Shown here: positions 23,130-29,785 of the stretch, piece by piece
How the letters are laid out: each line of letters starts with the position of its first letter
How positions within the stretch are numbered: the stretch's first letter is position 1
IMG/VR virus record: IMGVR_UViG_3300005253_000413
Span: 1 to 30,067 of that record
Length of the DNA: 30,067 nucleotides
Direction: 5' to 3' (one strand)
DNA from: a virus
The notes under the pieces: model-generated
Database searches by the model: none
What the model was told of the DNA's origin: nothing
The model's input: only the letters and a program-made list of their open reading frames with translations
Made by a program: the position numbers and the translations under genes

Positions 23130-23878
23130 CGGGCCCGCGCTCCGATCTGGCGCTCCTGATAGACCTCGATCCCGCCGACGAGCTCCTCCGCGTCCGGGCC
23201 CATCTTCCGGACCACACCGAGGACCTTCGAGCGGTCGACCTTCAGAAACCCGCGGGAGACCTTGGCCGGATCGAGGACGCGGAACTTGTAGACCGGCCTC
23301 GAGCTCACCCCGCGGGCCTTCGCCCTGGGCGCCGGCGCCGGCATGACGGGGACCGTCGGGGCGTCGAGGCGCTCGACGGCCGCCTCGAGGTGGCCCTGCT
23401 TCTCGAGGTGCTCGGCCGCGTCGAGCTGCTCCTGCTCGGCGACCTTCCGGGCGGCCGCCTGGCGCTGGCGCTCCGCCTCGGCCTCGAGGCGGTCCTGCTC
23501 GTCGTCGTAGGCGGCCAGACCACCCTTAACCAGGCGCTCCGCCTCGAGCAGCGGGTCCTCGATCGCCCTCCGCTGGGCGACGACCTCGAGGTGGGCCGCC
23601 TGGGTCTTGCGTTGCATCGGCCGCCAGGTCTCCTCGATTTTCTTTAGCGCCGGCTTGACCGTCTCGGTCAGAAAAGCGGCTGCCGCCTGATAGGTGTGGG
23701 CCTCGCGGATCGTCACGAAGCGCTCGGCCTCCACCACCACGAGGTCGGTCTCACCGGCGAGCTCGGCGAGCTCGGCGAGTTCCGCGTCCGTTTCGATCGT
23801 CGGGTCGTTGGTGCCGTCGGTCGGTGCGACGCCGGCGCCGAGGACGTCGATCTGTTGCTGGTCTTCGTGGTACGTCAT
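23126..23878 (-). CDS. Coiled-coil protein associated with phage recombination genes
   Basis: 250 residues from ATG 23878 (ATGA overlap with the 58-residue gene). The middle is a long charged helix (EDPLLEAERLVKGGLAAYDD, QDRLEAEAERQRQAAARKVA); the C-terminus is a small domain with YKFRVLDPAKVSRGFLKVDR and VVRKMGPDAEELVGGIEVYQ. Proteins of this shape are commonly found next to ERF or RecT genes, with a C-terminal P-x-x-x-L-x-x-D...V...GxxVY pattern. The role is unknown, probably in recombination or replication. The N-terminus is acidic. Confidence 0.7.
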   Translation of the reverse strand: MTYHEDQQQIDVLGAGVAPTDGTNDPTIETDAELAELAELAGETDLVVVEAERFVTIREAHTYQAAAAFLTETVKPALKKIEETWRPMQRKTQAAHLEVVAQRRAIEDPLLEAERLVKGGLAAYDDEQDRLEAEAERQRQAAARKVAEQEQLDAAEHLEKQGHLEAAVERLDAPTVPVMPAPAPRAKARGVSSRPVYKFRVLDPAKVSRGFLKVDRSKVLGVVRKMGPDAEELVGGIEVYQERQIGARAR

Positions 23879-24051
23879 TGTTCCATGTCTCCTTCGGGAA
23901 GCACCTCGACGTCAGGCGCCGAAATCTCAATTCTGTAGCGACGTCGCGCTCCGACGTCGCTACCGCGGCCTGTGATCCTGCATGTATCGAGTCGCCCCGC
24001 TGCAACATCTTCGACGGCAAGAGCGATCATCTTTTGCAGTAGCTCTTTCAC
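23875..24051 (-). CDS. Small unknown protein (58 residues)
   Basis: GTG 24051 lies one base after the exonuclease stop and the frame ends in ATGA overlap with the coiled-coil gene. The product is MKELLQKMIALAVEDVAAGR, LDTCRITGRGSDVGARRRYR, then IEISAPDVEVLPEGDMEQ. Codon use has more A/T than its neighbours. Tight coupling on both sides supports it as a real gene despite its size. Function unknown; it may be a partner of the recombination proteins. Confidence 0.65.
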   Translation of the reverse strand: MKELLQKMIALAVEDVAAGRLDTCRITGRGSDVGARRRYRIEISAPDVEVLPEGDMEQ

Positions 24052-24052
24052 C

Positions 24053-24682
24053 TCAAAACCTCCGGTGTGCTTGCCGCCACTTGGCGACGGTGAGGGCTGC
24101 GCGGAAAACTGCGGTCTGGGCTAGGCCGGCGTTGTTATGCGCCGGGACAAAGTGCGGCTTGGCGCGGCCCTTCAGCGTGACCACCGCCATGCGGGCCGCC
24201 GCGACGAGCTCGGGCTCCGCGTTGATCGCGCCGTGCTCCGCGGCCTCGAGGAGCAGCGGAGCGTATCCGCCGGCCACCTGGACCTCGTAAGCCTCATCCA
24301 TGATCGAGGCCTTCCAATCGACGATCAGGTGGCCCAGCTTGGTGTCGGCGAACAGGTCGAGGGTCCCGCCGTATTCGAGGACCGTATGCACCCAGCGGTG
24401 CTCGATCACGATCGGCCGGGCCTCGACGAGCTCGAGCCACTCCTGCCCGGCCTCCACAAAGGGCCGGATCCGCTCGTCGAGGGTCTCCTGCTCGAGGGTG
24501 CCGAGCAGGTGCAGCGCCATGGCCTTGTGGATCGCCTGGCCGCGGTGGAGGTAGTAGTCCGGCAGGAAGGAGAAGTCCGGCGCCATGCCGGTGCCCTCGA
24601 GGACCTGGGTCACGCTCGGGACGTGCCTCGAGCCGGGGAGGGCGTAGGTGTGGGTCCCCTCGTCAAATTGAAAATGCGCCAC
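24053..24682 (-). CDS. PD-(D/E)XK exonuclease (RecB/Cas4-like)
   Basis: 209 residues from GTG 24682 with AAGGAGG 8 bases before; the frame is open to 25171, but that part is shadow of the ERF gene. Nuclease motifs in order: HRGQAIHKAMALHLLG with His 52; EYGGTLDLFADTKLGHLIVD WKAS with Asp 109, Asp 122 and Lys 124 (the D-x-K core); then YEVQVAGGYAPLLLEAA with Gln 135 and Tyr 140. This is the order of the lambda-exonuclease/RecB family. With the ERF gene upstream it forms an exonuclease-annealase pair that can recombine phage DNA or repair packaged ends. Confidence 0.85.
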   Translation of the reverse strand: MAHFQFDEGTHTYALPGSRHVPSVTQVLEGTGMAPDFSFLPDYYLHRGQAIHKAMALHLLGTLEQETLDERIRPFVEAGQEWLELVEARPIVIEHRWVHTVLEYGGTLDLFADTKLGHLIVDWKASIMDEAYEVQVAGGYAPLLLEAAEHGAINAEPELVAAARMAVVTLKGRAKPHFVPAHNNAGLAQTAVFRAALTVAKWRQAHRRF

Positions 24683-24695
24683 GCGGTCGCCTCCT

Positions 24696-25652
24696 TCACT
24701 TGATCGGGCCGTGGGTCTGAAACCAGCGGACGGTCGCCTCGTACGCGTCGCCCAGACTGGGGATCTCGGACGCCCGCATTGATAGCACGCGCACGACCTC
24801 GTTGTCCACGTCCTCCCGCCTCCACCCGTTCTTACTCGCGAAGTTATAGAGGCGGCCTTGCTGGGTGGTGCTGATCGTCTGCTCCCGGTCGCCCGGAAAC
24901 ATGGCCATGACCTCGTGGAGCTCCTCGACCTCGAGGACGTCGCCGGGCCCGTTGGCGCCAGCGCCAGGCTCCTGACCCTGGGCCCGCGGCTGCTCGAGCG
25001 GTCGCTGCTGCGCTGGGGCACCGCCGGCGCCGTCGTCGTCCTTGCCGGCTGCGATGCCGATTGCCGCCTTGAGTGTGTACCGCTGTAGATAGGAAACGGT
25101 CGACGCGATCGCCTGGATCGCGTTCTTACTTCCGGTGGTATCCGGCGGCCCGAATAGGCTCGCCTCCTCACTGTGGCCGGCCGCGTGGGTGACGATACAG
25201 GTCACCTTGATGAGGTCCGGCGTGTCCTGCTCGATGCTCCACCGGAAGGAGAGGCCGTGTTGCGCCATCACCGGGGAGAGATCCTCGACCATGGTCGCCA
25301 GCGCCTCGTGGCGGTAGGAGACGCGGCCGGCTTTCTTCGTTGGGTAGTCGACGATCTCGGTCTTGACGACCTCGGGAAGGTCAGCGCGGAGCGCCGAGAC
25401 CGCGGCGTTATATTCCTGCCGCGCCAGGCCGGCCTGGTAGCGTTCGTGGACGGCCAGCAGCCGCTCGATCACCTCGACGTCGACGCCGGAGCTCACGGCA
25501 TCGCCGAGGATCCGCATCAGGGCGACACCGGGATCCTCGTCCGGGTCGGCGTCGATGGCCTCGGCCTCGAGCGTCTCGGATGATTCGTCGACGTCGTCGA
25601 CGAGCTCGGCCTCGAGGACCTGGTCCTCCGGCTCCTTGGTCTGTTCTTCCAT
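24696..25652 (-). CDS. erf: ERF-family single-strand annealing protein
   Basis: 318 residues from ATG 25652 with AAGGAGG upstream. An acidic start (EAELVDDVDESSETLEAEAI) is followed by the ERF core: AVHERYQAGLARQEYNAAVS, LPEVVKTEIVDYPTKKAGRV SYRHEALATMVEDLSP, LSFRWSIEQD and AIASTVSYLQRYTLKAAIGI. The YLQRY-x-L motif near the end of the core is characteristic. A linker (QQRPLEQPRAQGQEP) leads to a C-terminal domain (QGRLYNFASKNGWRREDVDN) of unknown role. Such proteins anneal complementary strands and drive phage recombination. Neighbouring exonuclease and coiled-coil genes complete the module. Confidence 0.9.
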   Translation of the reverse strand: MEEQTKEPEDQVLEAELVDDVDESSETLEAEAIDADPDEDPGVALMRILGDAVSSGVDVEVIERLLAVHERYQAGLARQEYNAAVSALRADLPEVVKTEIVDYPTKKAGRVSYRHEALATMVEDLSPVMAQHGLSFRWSIEQDTPDLIKVTCIVTHAAGHSEEASLFGPPDTTGSKNAIQAIASTVSYLQRYTLKAAIGIAAGKDDDGAGGAPAQQRPLEQPRAQGQEPGAGANGPGDVLEVEELHEVMAMFPGDREQTISTTQQGRLYNFASKNGWRREDVDNEVVRVLSMRASEIPSLGDAYEATVRWFQTHGPIK

Positions 25653-25670
25653 GGGTTGCCTCCTTCTCGG

Positions 25671-25708
25671 CCGGCGTTGGTGCCGGCGCGGTGGTGAGAG
25701 TCTACGCG
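25671..25708. promoter_or_regulatory. Hairpin and TCTACGCG site upstream of erf
   Basis: A GCCGGC / GCCGGC hairpin (25671-25688, 6-base loop) sits between the previous gene's stop and the erf ribosome site. TCTACGCG at 25701-25708 overlaps the stop codon of that gene, about 50 bases before the erf start. The same octamer occurs at other unit starts, so a regulator binding site is possible. Confidence 0.35.
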
Positions 25709-26079
25709 TGGCGGCCGCGGCCGTCCACGGATTCCCGGCGGTATCTCCGGGCCAGCATGATGACGCGTCGGCGAGCTCCGCCGAGTTGGCGGCCGGCGGC
25801 CAAGACAGCCCGGTGACGGACCGCCCGGCGCTGACAGCCAGGGCACAACGCCCAGAAGGGGAGCAGCTCCACCACCGGCTCCGGCGGAGATCCCACGGAC
25901 CTGGTCCGGGTCTGTTTCCAGCACGGCTCGACGAAGGACCGGCCACCGCCGGAGACGTTGGACTCTCGCCAACAGCGGCAGCGGTTTCGGGCCTTAAAAG
26001 CGGCGGCCTGCCGCTCCCGGTGTCGGTCCACCTCGACGGCCGCGCGGCCGATCCGGGCGAGCTCCTCGAGGCCGTTCAT
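25702..26079 (-). CDS. Cys-rich basic protein, probable zinc binder
   Basis: 125 residues from ATG 26079 (ATGA overlap; the frame is open to 26166). It is rich in Arg and Cys: FKARNRCRCWRESNVSG, SFVEPCWKQTRTRSVGS and FWALCPGCQRRAVRHRAVL. The CxC, C and CxxC groups could bind one or two zinc ions. It ends RYRRESVDGRGRHA. DNA or RNA binding seems likely from charge, but no family is recognised. Confidence 0.6.
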   Translation of the reverse strand: MNGLEELARIGRAAVEVDRHRERQAAAFKARNRCRCWRESNVSGGGRSFVEPCWKQTRTRSVGSPPEPVVELLPFWALCPGCQRRAVRHRAVLAAGRQLGGARRRVIMLARRYRRESVDGRGRHA

Positions 26080-26318
26080 TTGTCCAGCGTCATGGAGGCC
26101 AGCAGATACCAGCGGCCACCGCCGGCGGTGTGGAAGCTGACCAGCTGCAGGGTGGTGAGGTCCCACTTTTTGTCCGCGTCCATTCTGGCCTGGACGAAGG
26201 CCTCGAGGTCGTCGAGCTCGACGCGGAGGCTGGCCTCGTCCTCCTCGGGGATCCGGAGCAAAAGTAGATCTATCTCCTTTGTTGCTTTGGGTGGTTTGGG
26301 TGGTTTGTCGTTGGCCAT
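26076..26318 (-). CDS. Small unknown protein
   Basis: 80 residues from ATG 26318, one base after the upstream stop (TAG C ATG). A Lys/Pro-rich start (MANDKPPKPPKATKEIDLLL) then RIPEEDEASLRVELDDLEAF and SFHTAGGGRWYLLASMTLDK. The Lys/Pro start is coded by a GGTTTGGGTG-like repeat (26288-26308). Likely alpha-beta with a final strand; function unknown. Confidence 0.6.
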   Translation of the reverse strand: MANDKPPKPPKATKEIDLLLLRIPEEDEASLRVELDDLEAFVQARMDADKKWDLTTLQLVSFHTAGGGRWYLLASMTLDK

Positions 26319-26319
26319 G

Positions 26320-26553
26320 CTAGTGACCCTCCGCGGCCCTGATGATCGCGCGGCACCGATCGAGGGCCTGCTGGCGGCCGTGGGCCTCGAAGGGCTGGGC
26401 CACCTTGTCGACAAAGGGCGAGCTGTAGGCGTCCTCGAGGGCCGCCTGGCCCAGCTCCCCTCCGTACCACCGCTTCACCTGATAGTTACCGTTTGTGTGG
26501 CGGTAGCCCCACCACTGCAGCTCGAAGCCGCTGAGCTTCTCCGCGCCCCTCAC
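26320..26553 (-). CDS. Small phage protein (YRHTNG motif)
   Basis: 77 residues from GTG 26553 (GTGA overlap). Contains LQWWGYRHTNGNYQVKRWYG then DAYSSPFVDKVAQPFEAHGR QQALDRCRAIIR. The pattern of YRHTNG-x-x-QVK, SPFV and PF-x-A-x-x-R-x-x-A is one I recognise as recurrent in phage early regions. No function known. Confidence 0.7.
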   Translation of the reverse strand: MRGAEKLSGFELQWWGYRHTNGNYQVKRWYGGELGQAALEDAYSSPFVDKVAQPFEAHGRQQALDRCRAIIRAAEGH

Positions 26554-26789
26554 GAGTCGCCCTCATCGGCTAGGGCGGCATCCCGTAGCGCCATGAAAGC
26601 CTCCTTGCGCTTGGTCGCGTCGGGCCCGGTGTCTTCGTTTCCGTGGCGGTCTCCGACGAGAAGAAAATTGCAGCGTTCACATTGCCAAAAATAGAGCCTT
26701 GGCCTCGATCGTCCCTGGTTCACTTGCATGATGCAGGTGCAGGCGTGGCCCTCGGCCTTGCACTTCGGGACCTCGCCGCGGCCTCTCAC
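26550..26789 (-). CDS. Zinc-finger-like small protein
   Basis: 79 residues from GTG 26789 (GTGA overlap). Metal ligands are visible in PKCKAEGHACTCIMQVNQG and YFWQCERCNFLLVGDRHGNE: a Cys/His cluster followed by a C-x-x-C ribbon. An acidic helical end follows. Could bind nucleic acid or a host protein; function unknown. Confidence 0.65.
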   Translation of the reverse strand: MRGRGEVPKCKAEGHACTCIMQVNQGRSRPRLYFWQCERCNFLLVGDRHGNEDTGPDATKRKEAFMALRDAALADEGDS

Positions 26790-27187
26790 GAGCTCGCCCG
26801 CAGCGCGGCCGCTTGGTAGCGGTGCAACGGGGAGCAGTAGAGGCCCTTCCGCTTGCGCACCTTGTCCGTGAGCTCGGCGCGGCAGCTGATCAGCCCGCAG
26901 CGGCCGCCGTTGATCACCTGCATACGGCGCTCGAGGGCGTGGCAGGTCTGCCGGAGCTCCTCGACGACCTCGAGGACCTCGGCGTCGCCGGCGGCCAGCC
27001 AGACGCCGACGCGGGGGGAGCTGAGGACCTGGACGCCGGCCTCCTGGGCCTCGTGGATCAAGGCCCGCACGGTGGAGCTCGCCGGCTGGCCCGGAAGGAA
27101 CGCCGACAAGTGGCTGATGCTGATCGCGTTGGCGCGGCCCACCGGGAGCACCGCCCGGATCGTGGCGTGGATATCTGCGCGGGTCAC
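26786..27187 (-). CDS. Winged-helix-like regulator with C-terminal zinc motif
   Basis: 133 residues from GTG 27187 (GTGA overlap). The first half resembles a winged helix: ADIHATIRAVLPVGRANAIS, ISHLSAFLPGQPASSTVRAL, HEAQEAGVQVLSSPRVGVWL. A helix follows (VLEVVEELRQTCHALERRMQ), then RCGLISCRAELTDKVRKRKG LYCSPLHRYQ, with Cys/His positions that may bind zinc. Likely an early DNA-binding regulator. No named family. Confidence 0.65.
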   Translation of the reverse strand: MTRADIHATIRAVLPVGRANAISISHLSAFLPGQPASSTVRALIHEAQEAGVQVLSSPRVGVWLAAGDAEVLEVVEELRQTCHALERRMQVINGGRCGLISCRAELTDKVRKRKGLYCSPLHRYQAAALRASS

Positions 27188-27339
27188 CGTCTCACCTCCT
27201 GCTGGTGGATCGTCTCGAGCAATCGCCGGATGGTGTCCGGCCGGGTGTAGCCCAGGCGCCGACAGACCTCCTCGGCCTCCTCCTTGTCGCCGGCGCGCAC
27301 CGCCAGGCGGAGCAGCCGCCACAGCACGGTGCGGCTCAC
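27184..27339 (-). CDS. Small helical protein (51 residues)
   Basis: GTG 27339 (GTGA overlap) gives MSRTVLWRLLRLAVRAGDKE, then EAEEVCRRLGYTRPDTIRRL LETIHQQEVRR. Two or three helices, basic, perhaps a helix-turn-helix-like bundle. It overlaps the next gene by GTGA. Function unknown. Confidence 0.6.
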   Translation of the reverse strand: MSRTVLWRLLRLAVRAGDKEEAEEVCRRLGYTRPDTIRRLLETIHQQEVRR

Positions 27340-27593
27340 CGGGCCGCCGACCTGATCGCCTTGATCAGCGGGAAGACACCCCGCCGATACTTGCCGCCCT
27401 GGCGGTCGATCCACTTCCCCGTCCCCGGCCAGAAGTCCCAGCGGCCGGCGACGACCAGGTGGGCGCCGTCGTTGTGAACGGTGAAGGCCACGCCCGCGTG
27501 CTCGAGGAGCCCGCGGGAGCTCGCACGGTTGGCGGCCCGCTTCTTCTGGCTGTGTTCCCGGAGGCCGTCGAAGGTTTCGCCGAGGTCGCTCAT
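27336..27593 (-). CDS. Conserved small phage protein (DFWPGTGKW motif)
   Basis: 85 residues from ATG 27593 (ATGA overlap; the frame is open upstream). A helical start (DGLREHSQKKRAANRASSRG) leads to GVAFTVHNDGAHLVVAGRWD FWPGTGKWIDRQGGKYRRGV. The FWPxTGKW...GRG-x-x-x-L pattern recurs in phage early proteins. It is possibly a small nucleic-acid binding fold; role unknown. Confidence 0.7.
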   Translation of the reverse strand: MSDLGETFDGLREHSQKKRAANRASSRGLLEHAGVAFTVHNDGAHLVVAGRWDFWPGTGKWIDRQGGKYRRGVFPLIKAIRSAAR

Positions 27594-28144
27594 GGTTTGC
27601 CGTCGTTGTCGAGGATCTCCGCCCTCGCCTCGAGGCTCACCTCGGAGCCGAGCAGCAGCAGCTCGTTGCCCTTCGTGATCGTGCACCGTTTGGAGTCGGG
27701 GGCTGAGCCGACGAGGCGGACCTCCGCGTCGCCGTTGGAGCAGAAACCCATGACTCGCCACTCGTCGCCGTAGCAACGGACGTGATCGCCGACGACGAGG
27801 TCCTGGGTCCGGACCCAGCGGGACCCAGCGGGATCTGACGGGATCTCTCCGGAGCCGTCCGGCGGCTCCGCGACACTCACGCAGAGATCAGCGAACGCCC
27901 TAGCAACCCGCCCGGGAGGAATGCCCTCCGTGGCCGCGGCCGCCACCAGGTCCGCGGTGATCGCTTCGATATGCTTGAAGACCTCCTTGAGCGGCTCCTC
28001 GAGGACGCCGACGATCAGGCCGCCGCGGCCTTGTACAGCACCGCGGCGGATCCCCTCGCGGTACCCCTCCGCCCAGGTGCAGATCGCCACCGGGCCGACG
28101 AGCTGAAAAGCCCGGTGCAGCTGATCGTGGTCGTAGTCGCTCAC
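27590..28144 (-). CDS. Unknown early protein with C-terminal beta domain
   Basis: 184 residues from GTG 28144, 3 bases after a GAGGAGGAGGCAAC site. An N-terminal helical half (DQLHRAFQLVGPVAICTWAE, EEPLKEVFKHIEAITADLVA) and a C-terminal beta half (TQDLVVGDHVRCYGDEWRVM, GFCSNGDAEVRLVGSAPDSK). The second half looks like a small SH3-like barrel. The linker is coded by short repeats of GGACCCAGC (27814-27836). Function unknown. Confidence 0.6.
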   Translation of the reverse strand: MSDYDHDQLHRAFQLVGPVAICTWAEGYREGIRRGAVQGRGGLIVGVLEEPLKEVFKHIEAITADLVAAAATEGIPPGRVARAFADLCVSVAEPPDGSGEIPSDPAGSRWVRTQDLVVGDHVRCYGDEWRVMGFCSNGDAEVRLVGSAPDSKRCTITKGNELLLLGSEVSLEARAEILDNDGKP

Positions 28145-28259
28145 GATGTTGCCTCCTCCTCGTTGGTGTACGTGTACGGTTTGCCAAACAGCGCAACGGC
28201 CCCCGCGCCCGGTGCTGCTGGACGCGGGGGCCGCGTGTCCCCAGGGTGGCGATCGCCTC
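28145..28259 (-). terminator. GC hairpin and palindrome between early genes
   Basis: Arms 28198-28207 and 28223-28232 form a perfect 10-base stem with a 15-base loop, shortly after the stop of the 173-residue gene in the direction of transcription. There is no T-run, so termination may be partial. On the downstream side lies a 5-1-5 palindrome (GTTTG C CAAAC, 28179-28189) before the next ribosome site, a possible operator. Confidence 0.45.
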
Positions 28260-28781
28260 TCAATCCACGACGCCGTGGACGATCGCCTGGGCGCCGGTGT
28301 CGTTGACGTTGACCAGCAGCTCGGTGCCGTGCTTGCGGTTGAGGCCGTCGACGATGCCGCGGGCCGTCCTGAGAAACCGCGCGGCCGCGCCGTTGCTGTG
28401 ATCGACGACGGTCCAGAAACCGAAGCGGAGCTCCCCGGGGCGGTCGAAGCCCTCGCCGTAGGGGATCGTGATCTCGGTCAGTGGTGAGACCTTGTGGACC
28501 TTGGAGATCTCGGCGGCCGCGCGGGCGAGGCCCTCAAATTCGGCATCCGCGTCGGCGTGCGTCGGCTTGCAGGCCTCACACAGTCCCGTCCAGGCGCCGG
28601 CGACGAGCTCGAGGCCGGCCGCGGCCAGCTTGCGGGTGTCGACGACGAAGCCGAGCTCCCAGCTGGTGGTGCACTCGGAGCAGAAGGCAACGATGGCGCG
28701 GCCGCTCGTCCCGCCCTGCTTGCACCAGTGGAGGGGAGTGCGGGGCTGGCCGCAGCCGAAGGGACAAAGGTTGTTGCTCAT
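28260..28781 (-). CDS. Zinc-binding early protein
   Basis: 173 residues from ATG 28781 (ATGA overlap). Several Cys pairs in the first 75 residues: NLCPFGCGQPRTPLHWCKQG, IVAFCSECTTSWELG and GLCEACKPTHADADAE, suggesting one or two zinc sites. The second half has PLTEITIPYGEGFDRPGELR FGFWTVVDHSNGAAARFLR. Function unknown. A strong GC hairpin follows its stop. Confidence 0.6.
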   Translation of the reverse strand: MSNNLCPFGCGQPRTPLHWCKQGGTSGRAIVAFCSECTTSWELGFVVDTRKLAAAGLELVAGAWTGLCEACKPTHADADAEFEGLARAAAEISKVHKVSPLTEITIPYGEGFDRPGELRFGFWTVVDHSNGAAARFLRTARGIVDGLNRKHGTELLVNVNDTGAQAIVHGVVD

Positions 28782-29065
28782 GAGGTCACCGCGGGTCGGA
28801 GGGAATAGGTCGGTTCGATCATCAGCTCGAGCGCCCGCCGGAGCTCGAGGTCATAGTGGCCACTACCGAAGCCGCCGGCGGTGGCGTTGTAGGTCCACTT
28901 GGCGAAAGTGCCGTCCGCCCGCCGGGCGATCACGACGAACAGATACGAGTCGGCCGCGACGGCGGTCATGGGCCGGAAGCCGATCAGCTCGAAGCGGTCG
29001 CCGAAGTTGGCAACGAAGGCCGCCGGCAGCGTGGCCGCGGCTAGGGTCAGCGGGGTGGCGCTCAT
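28778..29065 (-). CDS. Small unknown early protein
   Basis: 95 residues from ATG 29065 (ATGA overlap). Reads LPAAFVANFGDRFELIGFRP, SYLFVVIARRADGTFAKWTY then FGSGHYDLELRRALELMIEP. Mixed alpha-beta fold with a central strand pair. No family recognised. Confidence 0.65.
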   Translation of the reverse strand: MSATPLTLAAATLPAAFVANFGDRFELIGFRPMTAVAADSYLFVVIARRADGTFAKWTYNATAGGFGSGHYDLELRRALELMIEPTYSLRPAVTS

Positions 29066-29262
29066 GATCTAGCCTCCTCCTCGACGGGGCCGTGGACCAC
29101 GGCGACCAGCTTCCCGATCGCGTGGAGCAAGGTCTCCCGCTCGGTGGTGTCACCGCGGAACTTCGCGCGGCTCAGATTCAGACGGTTGAGGATTGCCTCG
29201 GACTCGGCCACGCTCAGACGGGCCGGGCGGCCGGTGCCGCTGCGCCGCGCGTGTAGTGCCAT
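29062..29262 (-). CDS. First gene of the early operon, small unknown protein
   Basis: 66 residues from ATG 29262 with AAGGAGG upstream. Begins MALHARRSGTGRPARLSVAE, then SEAILNRLNLSRAKFRGDTT and LLHAIGKLVAVVHGPVEEE. Basic N-terminus, helical rest. As the first gene behind a candidate promoter and operator it is likely to be an immediate-early product. Function unknown. Confidence 0.65.
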   Translation of the reverse strand: MALHARRSGTGRPARLSVAESEAILNRLNLSRAKFRGDTTERETLLHAIGKLVAVVHGPVEEEARS

Positions 29263-29297
29263 GGTCGCCTCCTTCGTTGGGTATCTCGGACGACCTA

Positions 29298-29372
29298 ATT
29301 ATCCGCCTTCTGGCCCCTCGACACCAGCCCTCAATTGCCGTTTCTACGCGTAGAGACGGCCCGTCTACGCGT
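29298..29372 (-). promoter_or_regulatory. Candidate early promoter with TCTACGCG operators
   Basis: On the minus strand GATAAT (29303-29298) could serve as a -10 box for the operon starting at 29262; no convincing -35 is seen at 17 bases. About 40 bases upstream lies the perfect 12-base palindrome TCTACGCGTAGA (29343-29354), with a second TCTACGCG at 29364-29371. Two closely spaced sites upstream of a promoter suggest binding of a dimeric regulator. Confidence 0.45.
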
Positions 29373-29785
29373 GATCCTGGGGGCGCGGCCATCGTGGGGG
29401 CCTGCAGAGGTATCAGAGGCCGCCAGGCCGCGTCAGCCTGGCGGCCCCTGGGAGGCCCTGAGCCGCCGCTGATGGCTCTGGAAGGGCCCCGCCATCCGAG
29501 GGCCTTCCGGCACCGCTAGGGACCTCGGAGGAGTGGATCAGGAGGAGGGGTCAGGAGCTCGAGGGCCCCGCGTCGGCCGGGTCCGACGACTCCCCGGCAT
29601 GGACGCCGGGCCGCTCCGCACAAATCAGGCTAGCAGGGGCCGCCGGCCGGGTCGACCCAACACCCCGCCGGCGGCAGGACCGACACCTGGGGAGCAGCTC
29701 CTCCGGTCCCACCGCCGACGTTTCTCGAGGCCTCGGCGTGACCCTCGGCACGACGCGGACCCGATAGTGGGTCCTGGGTCCGCCT
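29373..29785. other. Non-coding stretch with GC hairpins
   Basis: About 410 bases between the right-edge gene and the early operon. It contains three strong inverted repeats: 29418-29427 with 29437-29446 (perfect 10 bases); 29480-29489 with 29500-29508 (one unpaired G); and 29755-29762 with 29776-29783 (perfect 8 bases, immediately after the stop of the right-edge gene on the minus strand). None has a T-run. They could stop late transcription before the early operon. Open frames here have poor codon use and are rejected. Confidence 0.5.
29755..29783 (-). terminator. Hairpin after right-edge gene
   Basis: GCGGACCC and GGGTCCGC (29755-29762 / 29776-29783) form a perfect stem that begins 2 bases after the TAA of the partial gene on the minus strand. 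Its location supports that gene's stop. No U-tract follows, so it may be a Rho-assisted or processing hairpin. Confidence 0.45.

Noticed and set aside
27814-27836. GGACCCAGC short repeats as a possible regulatory iteron
   Set aside because: Only two exact units, inside a coding linker of the gene at 27590-28144; simple slippage explains it.
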